A stretch of DNA of 53,217 nt from Pseudoalteromonas aurantia (GTDB taxonomy: Bacteria; Pseudomonadota; Gammaproteobacteria; Enterobacterales; Alteromonadaceae): positions 1 through 53,217 of the forward strand of contig NZ_PNBY01000026.1 in the NCBI RefSeq assembly GCF_005886875.1. The letters run 5' to 3'. Under the pieces are notes generated by a model. It did not search any database and had not been told where the DNA came from. It saw nothing but the letters and a program-made list of their open reading frames with translations. This document shows, piece after piece, positions 26,473 through 35,159 of the stretch. Position 1 is the stretch's first letter; the number at the start of each line of letters is the position of its first letter. The position numbers and the translations under genes are program-made.

Positions 26473-27094
26473 AATTTTTTCCTAAAAATACGACTAAAAG
26501 TGTGATTATACTTTATTCATTGAGTATGTCGCTAGAGGCGCAAAACACTTAACCATACTTTTTATAAGGTCTATAGTCTTTAACGAATTAATTGACTAGA
26601 GGCGTTATATATACTCAGTAATATGATTAGGAACGGTGCAAAAAAAGTGTCAAAATATTAGGTGGTGTTGAACGTTTGAGTGCTCTTTGCTGCTTAATAA
26701 TCGCTTAGATTACTAGGTTACATACTAAGCGCCGGGATAAAGCAGGCTTAAAGAGAAAAAAGAACAGCAAAGTTTAACAGCCCCAAAGATTATGGTGCCA
26801 TACTTAATGTCAGTAAAGGGTTTTGTAGCGTTATGCTAGATAGCATATGTCATCACTGGTGTTTGACATAACTCAATGCAACTCATTAATACGTCATACA
26901 TAGAGATTGACTTCGTATAAGTGAACATTGTGCCATTTTTGTAGATTTTAGCGTACCTTACTAGATGTAAGCCTATGCATTAATTAAGTAATTAATGGTG
27001 AACAAAGCCAGTTTTTAATTGCTCAGCATACATGCATATCGTATTCTGCATTACAAACTTAGTTTAGTTTAATTCAGTAAAATAAAGGGGATGA
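26473..27094. other. 622-bp intergenic region upstream of the EAL-HDOD gene
   Basis: No convincing open frame. It holds a short repeat CTAGAGGCG (26532-26540 and 26596-26604), a nested double-hairpin element (26685-26772) and a small hairpin ATGCT-AGAT-AGCAT near 26835. The rest is AT-rich. A long leader or a small RNA gene would fit. Confidence 0.5.
26685..26772 (+). ncRNA. Candidate structured RNA element
   Basis: CTTTGCTG (26685-26692) pairs with CAGCAAAG (26765-26772) and encloses CGCTTAG (26702-26708) pairing with CTAAGCG (26725-26731). Both stems are perfect and properly nested. I do not recognise the family, and the strand is assumed from the downstream gene. Confidence 0.25.
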
Positions 27095-28366
27095 ATGTTG
27101 ATGAGTGGGACAGCTGCGAATGTAAAAAACTCCTCAGTACAATACATTGCACGCCAAGTTATCCTTGATAAAGCGCAAAATATGTTTGCATATGAATTAC
27201 TATATCGAGATTCTGACCATAATGCATTTCCATCCGGCGTTACTGATGGTCAGGCTACAGGCAGGATGTTTTTTAATTCATTAATGCTTGTTGGGCTAGA
27301 ACGTTTGGCAGCAGGCCATCGCGCTTTTATTAATTTATCAGATGAATCTTTACTCCAAGAGCTCCCCAAGCTATTTAACCCTGATAACCTAGTAATTGAA
27401 ATAGTTGAACGTTCCCAAAATATACCCGAGTTATTAAAGACGGTTTTGCGTTTGAAGCAGCAAGGCTATCATTTTGCACTTGATGATTATGACGGGGATG
27501 AACGTTGGTTGCCTTTGCTAGAGCATATGCATTACATCAAGTTAGAAATTGAGCAGCCAATTATAAAAACGACAATGATGCTGAAAAAGCTAAAACGTAC
27601 GTATCCGGATGTAAAGATTGTTGTTGAGCGCATAGAGACTCAAGAAGAGTATAATTTTATCCATGCTGCAGGGGCTGATTATTTTCAAGGGTACTTTTTT
27701 GCGCGTCCCGAGATGTTGAATCACGGCAATATTGAACCGTCAAAATTTGCTGTGTTTGATTTATTGCGGTGTACGGCGAAGAAAAACTTATGCTTCAAAG
27801 AAGTGCAACAACGTGTAGCAAAAGATTTGAGTTTGACGGCTAGGGTATTAAAGCTGGCAAATGCCAAAGCCGGTGAGAGTAAAGTTGAAATGAAGTCGAT
27901 AGCGCAAGCTGTTGTATACTTAGGGGAAGATGCAATACGACAGTTTGTCAGAGTGTTAGCCTTGAGTGAATTGGGTTTAGACAAACCCGCTGAATTAACC
28001 AAAATGGGCTTAATGCGAGCGCGGTTTATTGAGCTTTTTTTGAAACCTGGAGGAAATGAAATGGCTGAGCAGGGCTATTTGATTGGCTTGATGTCTATTC
28101 TCGATGCGGTATTAGAAATCGAACTTACGACCGTTATTTCTGAGTTCTCATTAGATAGCTCTCTAAGCAGTGCTTTACTCGATTATCAAGGTCTATTAGG
28201 CGGTGTATTGCGTTTGGCATTAGAAGTCGAGCAAAATAACTGGGTAGAAGCTGAGGCTATTTTAAATGCTATTCGACCCGCAACTGGCAAAGAACACTTA
28301 TTTGACTTAGCTATGAAAAGCCGTGCCTATGCCGATGAGGTTTTTGCTGTTGTTCATACGGGGTAA
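27095..28366 (+). CDS. EAL-HDOD signalling protein (YuxH-like)
   Basis: A 423-residue protein with an N-terminal EAL-like domain (about residues 15-225) and a C-terminal HDOD domain (about 226-415). The EAL site is degenerate: the motif reads YELLYR in place of EAL, and the later segment has DDYDGDE in place of DDFG. Cyclic di-GMP hydrolysis is therefore doubtful; proteins of this type usually act as scaffolds or sensors. HDOD domains occur in stress and motility regulators. AAAGGGG precedes the start; ATG at 27101 is an alternative. It stands alone after a 622-bp non-coding region. Confidence 0.88.
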   Translation: MLMSGTAANVKNSSVQYIARQVILDKAQNMFAYELLYRDSDHNAFPSGVTDGQATGRMFFNSLMLVGLERLAAGHRAFINLSDESLLQELPKLFNPDNLVIEIVERSQNIPELLKTVLRLKQQGYHFALDDYDGDERWLPLLEHMHYIKLEIEQPIIKTTMMLKKLKRTYPDVKIVVERIETQEEYNFIHAAGADYFQGYFFARPEMLNHGNIEPSKFAVFDLLRCTAKKNLCFKEVQQRVAKDLSLTARVLKLANAKAGESKVEMKSIAQAVVYLGEDAIRQFVRVLALSELGLDKPAELTKMGLMRARFIELFLKPGGNEMAEQGYLIGLMSILDAVLEIELTTVISEFSLDSSLSSALLDYQGLLGGVLRLALEVEQNNWVEAEAILNAIRPATGKEHLFDLAMKSRAYADEVFAVVHTG

Positions 28367-28368
28367 AC

Positions 28369-28404
28369 TTATTTTATTGATACGCTAGCGTATCAATAAA
28401 ATAA
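28369..28404. repeat. Perfect 36-bp palindrome covering the ppx stop codon
   Basis: Two 18-bp arms (TTATTTTATTGATACGCT and its exact complement) meet with no spacer. The minus-strand ppx stop TAG (28385-28387) is at its centre and the EAL-HDOD stop is 3 bp before it. The 5' arm is T-rich and the 3' arm A-rich on both strands, the reverse of a normal intrinsic terminator. It may stabilise 3' ends of both mRNAs or block read-through. Confidence 0.85.
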
Positions 28405-29866
28405 TATTCAATGGTTTTAAATAATGTTGCTCTTGCTGTAAATCAGCGAGTAGGATCGTGTGTTTATTAAGCCAGTTTTGATCAATGGTAATGCTTAGCT
28501 GTTCATCTTGTGCTTGTAATGCAATAACAGGAAGTGGTTGATGTTGGCGTTTTTGATTAAATATAACAGCCAGGCGAAGTATGGGAAGCAGTTTGCGTAA
28601 TGTCTGCTGCTGTTCATCGTTAAGCACATTAAGTTCAGTTAGTTTAATTTTTTTTCGGTGAAAGCGGATAAGGCTGCTCAACATTAGCTGCTGCTCTTGT
28701 GTGAACCCTGGGAGCTGGCTGTGCATCACGATGTAAGCACTATGTTTATGTAATCCTGAAGAGTTTATCGTTAAGCCCACTTCGTGTAATTGTGCTGCCC
28801 AGTGCAACATTTGCAGGTCAAATGACGTGAGTTGCCAGGTCTTTTTCACCGCTTTAAAGAGTCGTTGTAAGGTTTTACAGATGTTGGCACTGTGTACTGT
28901 ATCAACGGTATAGTGCTCACTCAAGGTTTGAATGGTTCGAGAGCGAATATCACGTGCTTCATTACGCTGCATTTCATTAAGTAGCCCCTCTCTGAGCGAG
29001 TGGTCACAGTAGTCAAGTGTGGTGATATCCAGTTGTTTAAACACGGCAATAAGAATGACTAACCCACCGACAATATTAGAATGTCGTTCTGTAGGTAGCC
29101 CTTTGATATTTATTTGTTCAATGTGGTTTTGTGCAAGAAGAAGCGCTTTTATTTGCTCTAAAGAGTGCAGTGTTAACAGGCTTTGAGCAAAGTTAGCTTG
29201 GTTTATTGCTACTAATGTTTTAATGGTACCTGATGTACCTAAGCATGTTTTCCAGCCGGTATTTAGGTAAGTCGCCGTGATGGATTCTACATCTTGTTCA
29301 GCCTTTATTTGTGCGTGATTAAAACGTTGAACACTGAGTTTTCCATCAGCAAAAAACTGTTTAGTGATAGTCTCACAACCCATATTTCTACTTGCTAAGT
29401 GCTGGTGTTCGAAGTGCCGACCAATCACAAGTTCAGTACTTCCTCCGCCAATATCAATAACCAAGCGGTTATGGTCGCTATGTATATAATTAGCGACACC
29501 TTGATAAATTAGCCGTGCTTCTTCTTGACCTGAAATTACGTTAATTTTGAATGGGAAGCAACGGTGTGCTTTGCGTAAAAAGTAATGAATATTTTTACTA
29601 TTTCGCAGCGTATAAGTAGCAACAACTTGAACATGGCTATGAGGAAAGCTTTCGAGTGTAGTCGAAAATTGCTGTAATACATGTAATGCACGTGCGATGG
29701 CGTCTTGAGATAGGTAATAATCATCATCTAACCCAGCTGCCAAGTATACGCGTTGCTTTTCTTTATGTAATATTTGAAAGCGACCATCGACATGCCGGGC
29801 AACCAGTAAGTGAAAACTATTGGAGCCTAAGTCAACGGCGGCAATTGAAGGGTATTCAGTGTTCAT
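28385..29866 (-). CDS. ppx: Exopolyphosphatase (Ppx/GppA family)
   Basis: Ppx removes phosphate from the ends of inorganic polyphosphate. The 493-residue protein has the ASKHA-fold phosphate loop AAVDLGSNSFHLLVAR at residues about 9-24, the second motif VIDIGGGSTELVIG (about 141-154), and a C-terminal helical HD-like domain (about 315-490). The length fits Ppx/GppA. Overlap with ppk1 (4 bp, ATGA) supports the exopolyphosphatase over the pppGpp-phosphatase role, although the family shares both. It ends inside a perfect palindrome. Confidence 0.92.
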   Translation of the reverse strand: MNTEYPSIAAVDLGSNSFHLLVARHVDGRFQILHKEKQRVYLAAGLDDDYYLSQDAIARALHVLQQFSTTLESFPHSHVQVVATYTLRNSKNIHYFLRKAHRCFPFKINVISGQEEARLIYQGVANYIHSDHNRLVIDIGGGSTELVIGRHFEHQHLASRNMGCETITKQFFADGKLSVQRFNHAQIKAEQDVESITATYLNTGWKTCLGTSGTIKTLVAINQANFAQSLLTLHSLEQIKALLLAQNHIEQINIKGLPTERHSNIVGGLVILIAVFKQLDITTLDYCDHSLREGLLNEMQRNEARDIRSRTIQTLSEHYTVDTVHSANICKTLQRLFKAVKKTWQLTSFDLQMLHWAAQLHEVGLTINSSGLHKHSAYIVMHSQLPGFTQEQQLMLSSLIRFHRKKIKLTELNVLNDEQQQTLRKLLPILRLAVIFNQKRQHQPLPVIALQAQDEQLSITIDQNWLNKHTILLADLQQEQHYLKPLNIILLIR

Positions 29867-31959
29867 AGTGTTTTGTGGCTTTCATATTTCTTTAGGTGGT
29901 CGTATATGGCTATTTGTGAGCGGATTTTTTTTCTGTTTCCTCTACGTACGTATAAGTTTTTTTGCTCTGAATCAATGACGCGCGCTTTACTTCGATCGCG
30001 AAATTGTAGCTCAAGGATATCTAGAATTAAGCGTTTCAACGTTTCATCATAAATAGGTGCAGCTACTTCAACACGATGATCTAGGTTACGTGTCATCCAA
30101 TCTGCAGATGAGATAAAGACTTGTGGATCGCCGTTATTCTCAAACACCATAACTCGAGGGTGCTCTAAAAATCGGTCAACGATACTGATCACTTTAATGT
30201 TATCACTAAAACGCGGTAAGCCTGGAACCAAAGAGCACATACCTCTGAGGATTATTCTGATCTTGACTCCATGTCGCGCTGCGAAATACAGTTTATCAAT
30301 TAATTGCTTATCAACTAGGTTGTTGACCTTAATGGTGATTCTAGCAACTTTGCCTTGTTCTGCATTGCGGACTTCTTTGTCAATGAGATCTAAAATACAA
30401 TCTCGTGCGTTAACTGGCGAGATCATTAGGTGCTCAAAATGAAAAGGGCGATAGCTACTTTCTATAAATTTGAATACGCTGTCGCATTCATTACAGATTT
30501 CGTTGTGCTTTGTGAATAAGCTAAAATCGGTGTATATACGCGCGGTTTTTTCATGAAAGTTACCTGTGCCGATATGTGCATATTTGACGATTTTTCCCTT
30601 TTCTTTTCGGTGGATCACACATAATTTACTGTGAACTTTCAGTGCAGGGATCCCAACCATGACTTTGATCCCAGCTTCAGACAGTAACTTAGCCCATTCG
30701 ATGTTATTTTGTTCGTCAAAGCGAGCTTTTAGCTCCACCATAACAGTAATTTTTTTACCATTTTTTACAGCACTGAGCAGCGATGAAATTAGCCGCGAAC
30801 GGTTGGCAACTCGGTAGATGTTAATTTTGATCTGCGTTACTCTAGGATCAAAGGCGGCTTGGCGTACATATTCCAACATGTGATTGAAAGTATGATAAGG
30901 ATAATACAGCAGAATATCTCTCTCACTGATAGCTTTAAAAACACTTGAGTGAGCGTTGAACGCACTGCTTTGCAATGGCTGAAGCGGGGCATTTTCTAAA
31001 TTTTTTCTGCCAACGTTAGGAAATGAAATAAAGTCGCGAAAATTGCGATAGCGCCCTCCTGGGATTAATGCATCTTGGTGTGTTACACCGAGGCGCTTCT
31101 TCATCACCTTTAACATCTCTTCAGGCATAGTTTGATCGTAGACTAGTCTAACGGGCTCTGCATAAAGGCGCTGTTTTAAGCCTTTTGACATTTTGTCGAG
31201 CAAACCTTCTTCAATCTCATTATCGAGATTATATTCAGCATCACGAGTGAGCTTTATGGCATAGCCTTCGATACTGTCGAAATTAAAAAAGCTTTTAAAT
31301 ACATCAGCGATAAAGTATTGAACGACATCATCAAGCATGATGATGGTTTTATGTCGCTTCGATTTTTCTGGGGGCATTTGGACAAAGCGCTCTACTCGAT
31401 CGGTTGGGATCTCGAGCAATGCATGGTGCTGTTTTTCTCCGAGCATTTGCACAAAAAAATAGGTCATTGTGTCATTGATATTGTCTGAGTAATCTTTATT
31501 TTCAGTCAATAACATGGGTGACATCTGTGGCAGCACTTGATCTTGAAAGAACTGTTGTAACCATGTCAAATGGAAATCGGATAATTCACTTGGTTGCGCG
31601 ACATAAATGTTATGCTGCGCGAGATCTTTTAATATATGCTGGTGCACTACATTAAACTTCTGACCTAATTCGAGTACTTTTTTATTGATGTTACCTAATA
31701 AATCCTCATTAGCATCAAAGTTAGCATCAGAAAGGTTGTTTAGTAATACTCGCCTTTTTACATCGGCTACTCTGACTCGAAAGAATTCATCAAGGTTGTT
31801 AGAGAAAATCCCGAGAAAGCGCATGCGTTCAATAATTGGGTTATTTTTGTCTTTGGCTTCTTGTAGAACGCGTTCATTAAATGACAGCCAGCTCAGTTCT
31901 TTAGAAAAGTAGCTTATGGTCTCAGGAGGTGTAGGTATTGCCTGCATTATTAAATTCAT
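29863..31959 (-). CDS. ppk1: Polyphosphate kinase 1
   Basis: PPK1 makes polyphosphate from ATP. From the start used here the protein has 698 residues (E. coli PPK1 has 688). The N-terminal domain opens with FSKELSWLSFNERVLQEA; the catalytic part contains the autophosphorylated-His region (KVHSKLCVIHR, about residues 430-440) and the second catalytic-His segment near the C-terminus. The open frame extends 28 codons further, but a Pho-box promoter with its -10 at 31979-31984 lies inside that extension, so the real start must be 31959 or 31947. It overlaps ppx by 4 bp. Regulation by PhoB is strongly suggested. Confidence 0.95.
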   Translation of the reverse strand: MNLIMQAIPTPPETISYFSKELSWLSFNERVLQEAKDKNNPIIERMRFLGIFSNNLDEFFRVRVADVKRRVLLNNLSDANFDANEDLLGNINKKVLELGQKFNVVHQHILKDLAQHNIYVAQPSELSDFHLTWLQQFFQDQVLPQMSPMLLTENKDYSDNINDTMTYFFVQMLGEKQHHALLEIPTDRVERFVQMPPEKSKRHKTIIMLDDVVQYFIADVFKSFFNFDSIEGYAIKLTRDAEYNLDNEIEEGLLDKMSKGLKQRLYAEPVRLVYDQTMPEEMLKVMKKRLGVTHQDALIPGGRYRNFRDFISFPNVGRKNLENAPLQPLQSSAFNAHSSVFKAISERDILLYYPYHTFNHMLEYVRQAAFDPRVTQIKINIYRVANRSRLISSLLSAVKNGKKITVMVELKARFDEQNNIEWAKLLSEAGIKVMVGIPALKVHSKLCVIHRKEKGKIVKYAHIGTGNFHEKTARIYTDFSLFTKHNEICNECDSVFKFIESSYRPFHFEHLMISPVNARDCILDLIDKEVRNAEQGKVARITIKVNNLVDKQLIDKLYFAARHGVKIRIILRGMCSLVPGLPRFSDNIKVISIVDRFLEHPRVMVFENNGDPQVFISSADWMTRNLDHRVEVAAPIYDETLKRLILDILELQFRDRSKARVIDSEQKNLYVRRGNRKKIRSQIAIYDHLKKYESHKTL

Positions 31960-31978
31960 TTTGGAAGACGCTGAAGAT

Positions 31979-32012
31979 AATATAGGTCCAAATAATGACA
32001 CCTTCATGACAA
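31979..32012 (-). promoter_or_regulatory. Pho box and -10 of ppk1
   Basis: On the minus strand TTGTCAT (32012-32006), 4 bp, GTGTCAT (32001-31995) form two direct repeats, each matching 6 of 7 bases of CTGTCAT. Exactly 10 bp on lies TATATT (31984-31979). This is the standard PhoB promoter layout. Transcription would start near 31972, just upstream of the two candidate ATGs. Confidence 0.75.
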
Positions 32013-32068
32013 GCGTTATGTGCTTGTCACGTATGAAAATCATTCAATAAGAACTGTTTTTTCAGTCT

Positions 32069-32575
32069 TTATTCCGGCTCAATATCAACAATAAGATCAC
32101 TGGTGATAGATTCTAGTGCCTCAATAACATTATCTTTATGCATACCTATAGGGAGGGTGACAGTGGCAAAAGCACTGAATATAGGAACACCCCAATTAGG
32201 CGCACTTTGCTGCCTTGAGTTTAAATGCGTGATGTTTGCTCCTTTATGACGAATAACAGCGGCTAACTCTTGTACTATTCCGGGTCTGTCATTACCTGTG
32301 ATAACGAGGTTCAATGTTTCTGGGGGTTGTGGAGCAAGCTCTAGTTCTCCTAGCTCAAGTTTTACTTCTAAGCCAGGTAAGGTTTGCAGCGCACCTTGTA
32401 TTTCTTGTAAGTGCTCTTCAGCTATTTCGACCTGTACTATGCCAGCAAACTGACCTGCTAAATGACTTAGGTTACTGGTAAGCCAGTTTCCGTGGTGCTT
32501 CAGTAAAGTAGAGGAAATTTCTTCTACTAAACCTGGTCGGTCTTTTCCGATAATGGTTAATACTAACTGCTTCAT
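32069..32575 (-). CDS. GcvR-like regulatory protein with two ACT domains
   Basis: A 168-residue protein with two ACT domains (residues about 3-75 and 87-160). Each starts with a similar strand and loop (LTIIGKDRPGLVEEI and LVITGNDRPGIVQEL). This matches GcvR, which binds and restrains GcvA, the activator of the glycine cleavage operon, and responds to glycine. GcvA is not in the window. Homologues of this length in marine bacteria are not all tested, so I keep the symbol open. It lies upstream of ppk1 on the same strand, but ppk1 has its own promoter in between. Confidence 0.85.
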   Translation of the reverse strand: MKQLVLTIIGKDRPGLVEEISSTLLKHHGNWLTSNLSHLAGQFAGIVQVEIAEEHLQEIQGALQTLPGLEVKLELGELELAPQPPETLNLVITGNDRPGIVQELAAVIRHKGANITHLNSRQQSAPNWGVPIFSAFATVTLPIGMHKDNVIEALESITSDLIVDIEPE

Positions 32576-32907
32576 AATGTGAATCTCTTATTATTGTAGC
32601 CTTGTGAATATGACAAGGCATGAAAAAAGCGGCTACAACAAAGTGGGTATGATCCTTATACATAGCCTACTAAGGTAGATAGTGCTTCTATAGATTAGTT
32701 CAGTGTTTTGGCTTGTCCAATAAAATCATCGTTGTAATGTAAACAAATGCAAACTGTTTTGCGCAATATCAACATGCGCGATTGCCTTGAAAATATGTAT
32801 CTAAAAACATGATGTTCGTTATCTCTCGATGTAACATGCTGTATGTAACATAACTGTCATCTTGATGAAATATAATGCGCGCAACTTTAAGATAAAAGGG
32901 TGTTTTG
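32576..32907. other. Divergent intergenic region between the GcvR-like gene and pstC
   Basis: No gene is visible. The right part holds the Pho box and -10 of pstC. A copy of ATGTAACAT occurs twice (32830-32838 and 32843-32851), the second forming part of the Pho box. The left part must contain the promoter of the GcvR-like gene; I could not pick it out. Confidence 0.6.
32843..32876 (+). promoter_or_regulatory. Pho box and -10 of the pst operon
   Basis: ATGTAAC (32843-32849), 4 bp, CTGTCAT (32854-32860) form a PhoB direct-repeat site; the second repeat is a perfect consensus and the first matches 4 of 7. Exactly 10 bp further is TATAAT (32871-32876). No -35 is needed in this promoter class. 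Confidence 0.75.
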
Positions 32908-35142
32908 ATGTCTTCAAATCCGCAGAAACCGTCTTTTAAAACGGATAGAAGCCGTCTATTTAAAGATCGGTTTGCACAATATGGCATTACCGCCGGTGGG
33001 GTAATGGTTTTGATCGCTTTGTTGATGATCTTCTTTTACCTATTATATGTTGTTCAACCAATTTTAGAGTCGGCTAAAGTTGAGAAGCGTGTTGATATTA
33101 CGCTGCAAAACTCTGAACAATATGTGGGTATTGGTGTTGAGGAACAAACCGAAATTGCTTACTTATTAAATAGCACCGGTGCTGTCGACTTTTTTCAATT
33201 GAAAGGAGCTAACACAGGTAAAAAACTAAAGAGCTTGGTGACTGACCTTGATGGACAAGTAACCAGCTTTGCGAAAAGTACGCCATTCTTAGGCCAGTAC
33301 GCATATGGTTTAGATAACGGTCAAGTACAATTGGTACGCCCTTCGTTCTTAGTAACGTTCCCAGGTAATCAGCGTGTGATCACACCGCGTTTAAGTTATC
33401 CGTTAGATGGTCAGCAGCTATTAGTTGATGAACAGGGGGCTGCTATTGAACGCCTAGCATTCAGTCACTATGAAGAAAAAACCGCCGTTGTTGCATTAAC
33501 TGCCGACAAGCGCGTCATTTTTGCCTCTTTCACTGCTGAAGAAAATATGTTCAGTGGTGAAGTCGAGTGGGTGGTAGAAAGAAGTGAACTGGGAGTCGAT
33601 AGCAGAATTGATGAGCTATTAATGTCACCAGACACGACACGTACTTTCATTCGCTCAGCAAATCAAATTTATATCTTTGATACCCGAGATGCGAGTGATA
33701 TTAGACAAATTCAGATACTTGCTGCTAATGAAGAAAATGCTAACTTAGTGGGTACCACGTTATTAGCGGGCGCGAACTCTTTAATGCTTGCCAACGATAA
33801 TGGTGAAGTATCACAGTGGTTTGAAGTAAATACTGACGACGGTCGCAAGTTTAATAAAATTCGTGCATTTGAAACCAGTAAAAATAGCAATGTAGATATC
33901 CATAGTGAGTTTTATCGCCGTACGTTCTTTACCACGACAGATACGGGTGATCTAGGGCTATACTATACAACGAGTCAAGCCCACTTATGGCAAGGCAAAG
34001 TCAGCGACAGTGCCATTGAAGCATTTGCCGTATCGCCGCGCTCTGATGCTGCATTGATCATTACAGATAATAAAATCTCTGTATTTGATATTCACAATGA
34101 GCACCCAGAGGTAACATGGTCAGCTTTATGGCAAGAAGTATGGTACGAAGGGTATCCTGAACCTGCTTATACCTGGCAATCGACTTCAGCGTCAGATGAT
34201 TTTGAATCCAAGTTTTCATTGGTGCCTATTTCATTTGGTACCATCAAAGCAGCCATGTATGCGATGTTATTCGCAGTCCCGATTGCGCTTTCTGCGGCGA
34301 TATATACGGCGTATTTTATGTCGAGTGAGCTGCGTAGAGTGGTAAAACCAACCGTTGAAATAATGGAAGCGTTACCCACCGTAATTTTAGGCTTTTTGGC
34401 TGGTTTATGGTTAGCGCCTTTAATCGAAAAGCATTTACCTGCTATCGTCGCATTGTTGATTTTACTGCCTCTTTCTATGATAGGAACGGCCTTTTTATGG
34501 ACAAAACTTCCAGAGCGTATTCGTCATTTATTACCTGATGGTTGGCATTCAATCGTGTTAATTCCTGTTGTGCTCTTAGTTGGCTGGTTGTCATTTGCGA
34601 TCAGTGGCGGTGTAGAAGAGTTTATGTTTGACGGTAATGTGCGTCAGTACTTAACCAATGAACTCGGCTTGACATTTGACCAACGTAACTCTTTGGTGGT
34701 GGGTATTGCTATGGGGTTTGCGGTTATCCCGACGATTTTCTCTATTGCAGAAGATGCGGTATTTAGTGTACCAAAGCATTTATCAAATGGGTCATTAGCA
34801 TTGGGTGCGACGCAGTGGCAAACACTCGTCAGAGTTGTGTTGTTAACTGCAAGTCCAGGTATATTCTCTGCAGTTATGATGGGATTAGGTCGTGCAGTAG
34901 GTGAAACCATGATTGTTTTAATGGCCACAGGTAACACCCCTATTATGGATTGGAGTATTTTCCAAGGTATGCGTACGCTTGCCGCAAATATTGCTGTTGA
35001 GATGCCAGAATCAGAAGTAGGGAGTTCGCATTATCGAATTCTTTTCCTCGCAGCGTTTGTATTGTTTATTTTTACTTTCGTATTTAACACCATTGCTGAA
35101 TTTGTACGTCAGCAGTTGCGTGAAAAATACAGTTCAATGTAA
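32908..35142 (+). CDS. pstC: Phosphate ABC transporter permease PstC, enlarged form
   Basis: PstC is one of two permeases of the high-affinity phosphate importer. Start at ATG 32908, preceded 7 bp upstream by AAAAGGG (a TTG three bases earlier is an unlikely start). The protein has 744 residues, more than twice the E. coli size (319). After the first helix (about residues 28-52) there is a large periplasmic domain of about 370 residues with repeated beta-strand, propeller-like segments. The normal MetI-fold permease (about 445-744) follows, with the coupling helix NGSLALGATQWQTL (about 630). Such enlarged PstC proteins occur in marine gammaproteobacteria. No pstS gene is adjacent. Confidence 0.9.
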   Translation: MSSNPQKPSFKTDRSRLFKDRFAQYGITAGGVMVLIALLMIFFYLLYVVQPILESAKVEKRVDITLQNSEQYVGIGVEEQTEIAYLLNSTGAVDFFQLKGANTGKKLKSLVTDLDGQVTSFAKSTPFLGQYAYGLDNGQVQLVRPSFLVTFPGNQRVITPRLSYPLDGQQLLVDEQGAAIERLAFSHYEEKTAVVALTADKRVIFASFTAEENMFSGEVEWVVERSELGVDSRIDELLMSPDTTRTFIRSANQIYIFDTRDASDIRQIQILAANEENANLVGTTLLAGANSLMLANDNGEVSQWFEVNTDDGRKFNKIRAFETSKNSNVDIHSEFYRRTFFTTTDTGDLGLYYTTSQAHLWQGKVSDSAIEAFAVSPRSDAALIITDNKISVFDIHNEHPEVTWSALWQEVWYEGYPEPAYTWQSTSASDDFESKFSLVPISFGTIKAAMYAMLFAVPIALSAAIYTAYFMSSELRRVVKPTVEIMEALPTVILGFLAGLWLAPLIEKHLPAIVALLILLPLSMIGTAFLWTKLPERIRHLLPDGWHSIVLIPVVLLVGWLSFAISGGVEEFMFDGNVRQYLTNELGLTFDQRNSLVVGIAMGFAVIPTIFSIAEDAVFSVPKHLSNGSLALGATQWQTLVRVVLLTASPGIFSAVMMGLGRAVGETMIVLMATGNTPIMDWSIFQGMRTLAANIAVEMPESEVGSSHYRILFLAAFVLFIFTFVFNTIAEFVRQQLREKYSSM

Positions 35143-35159
35143 TTACTGGAGCTCATGAC

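Noticed and set aside
31960..32043. Longer N-terminus of PPK1
   Set aside because: The segment contains the Pho box and -10 of the gene and has no family counterpart.
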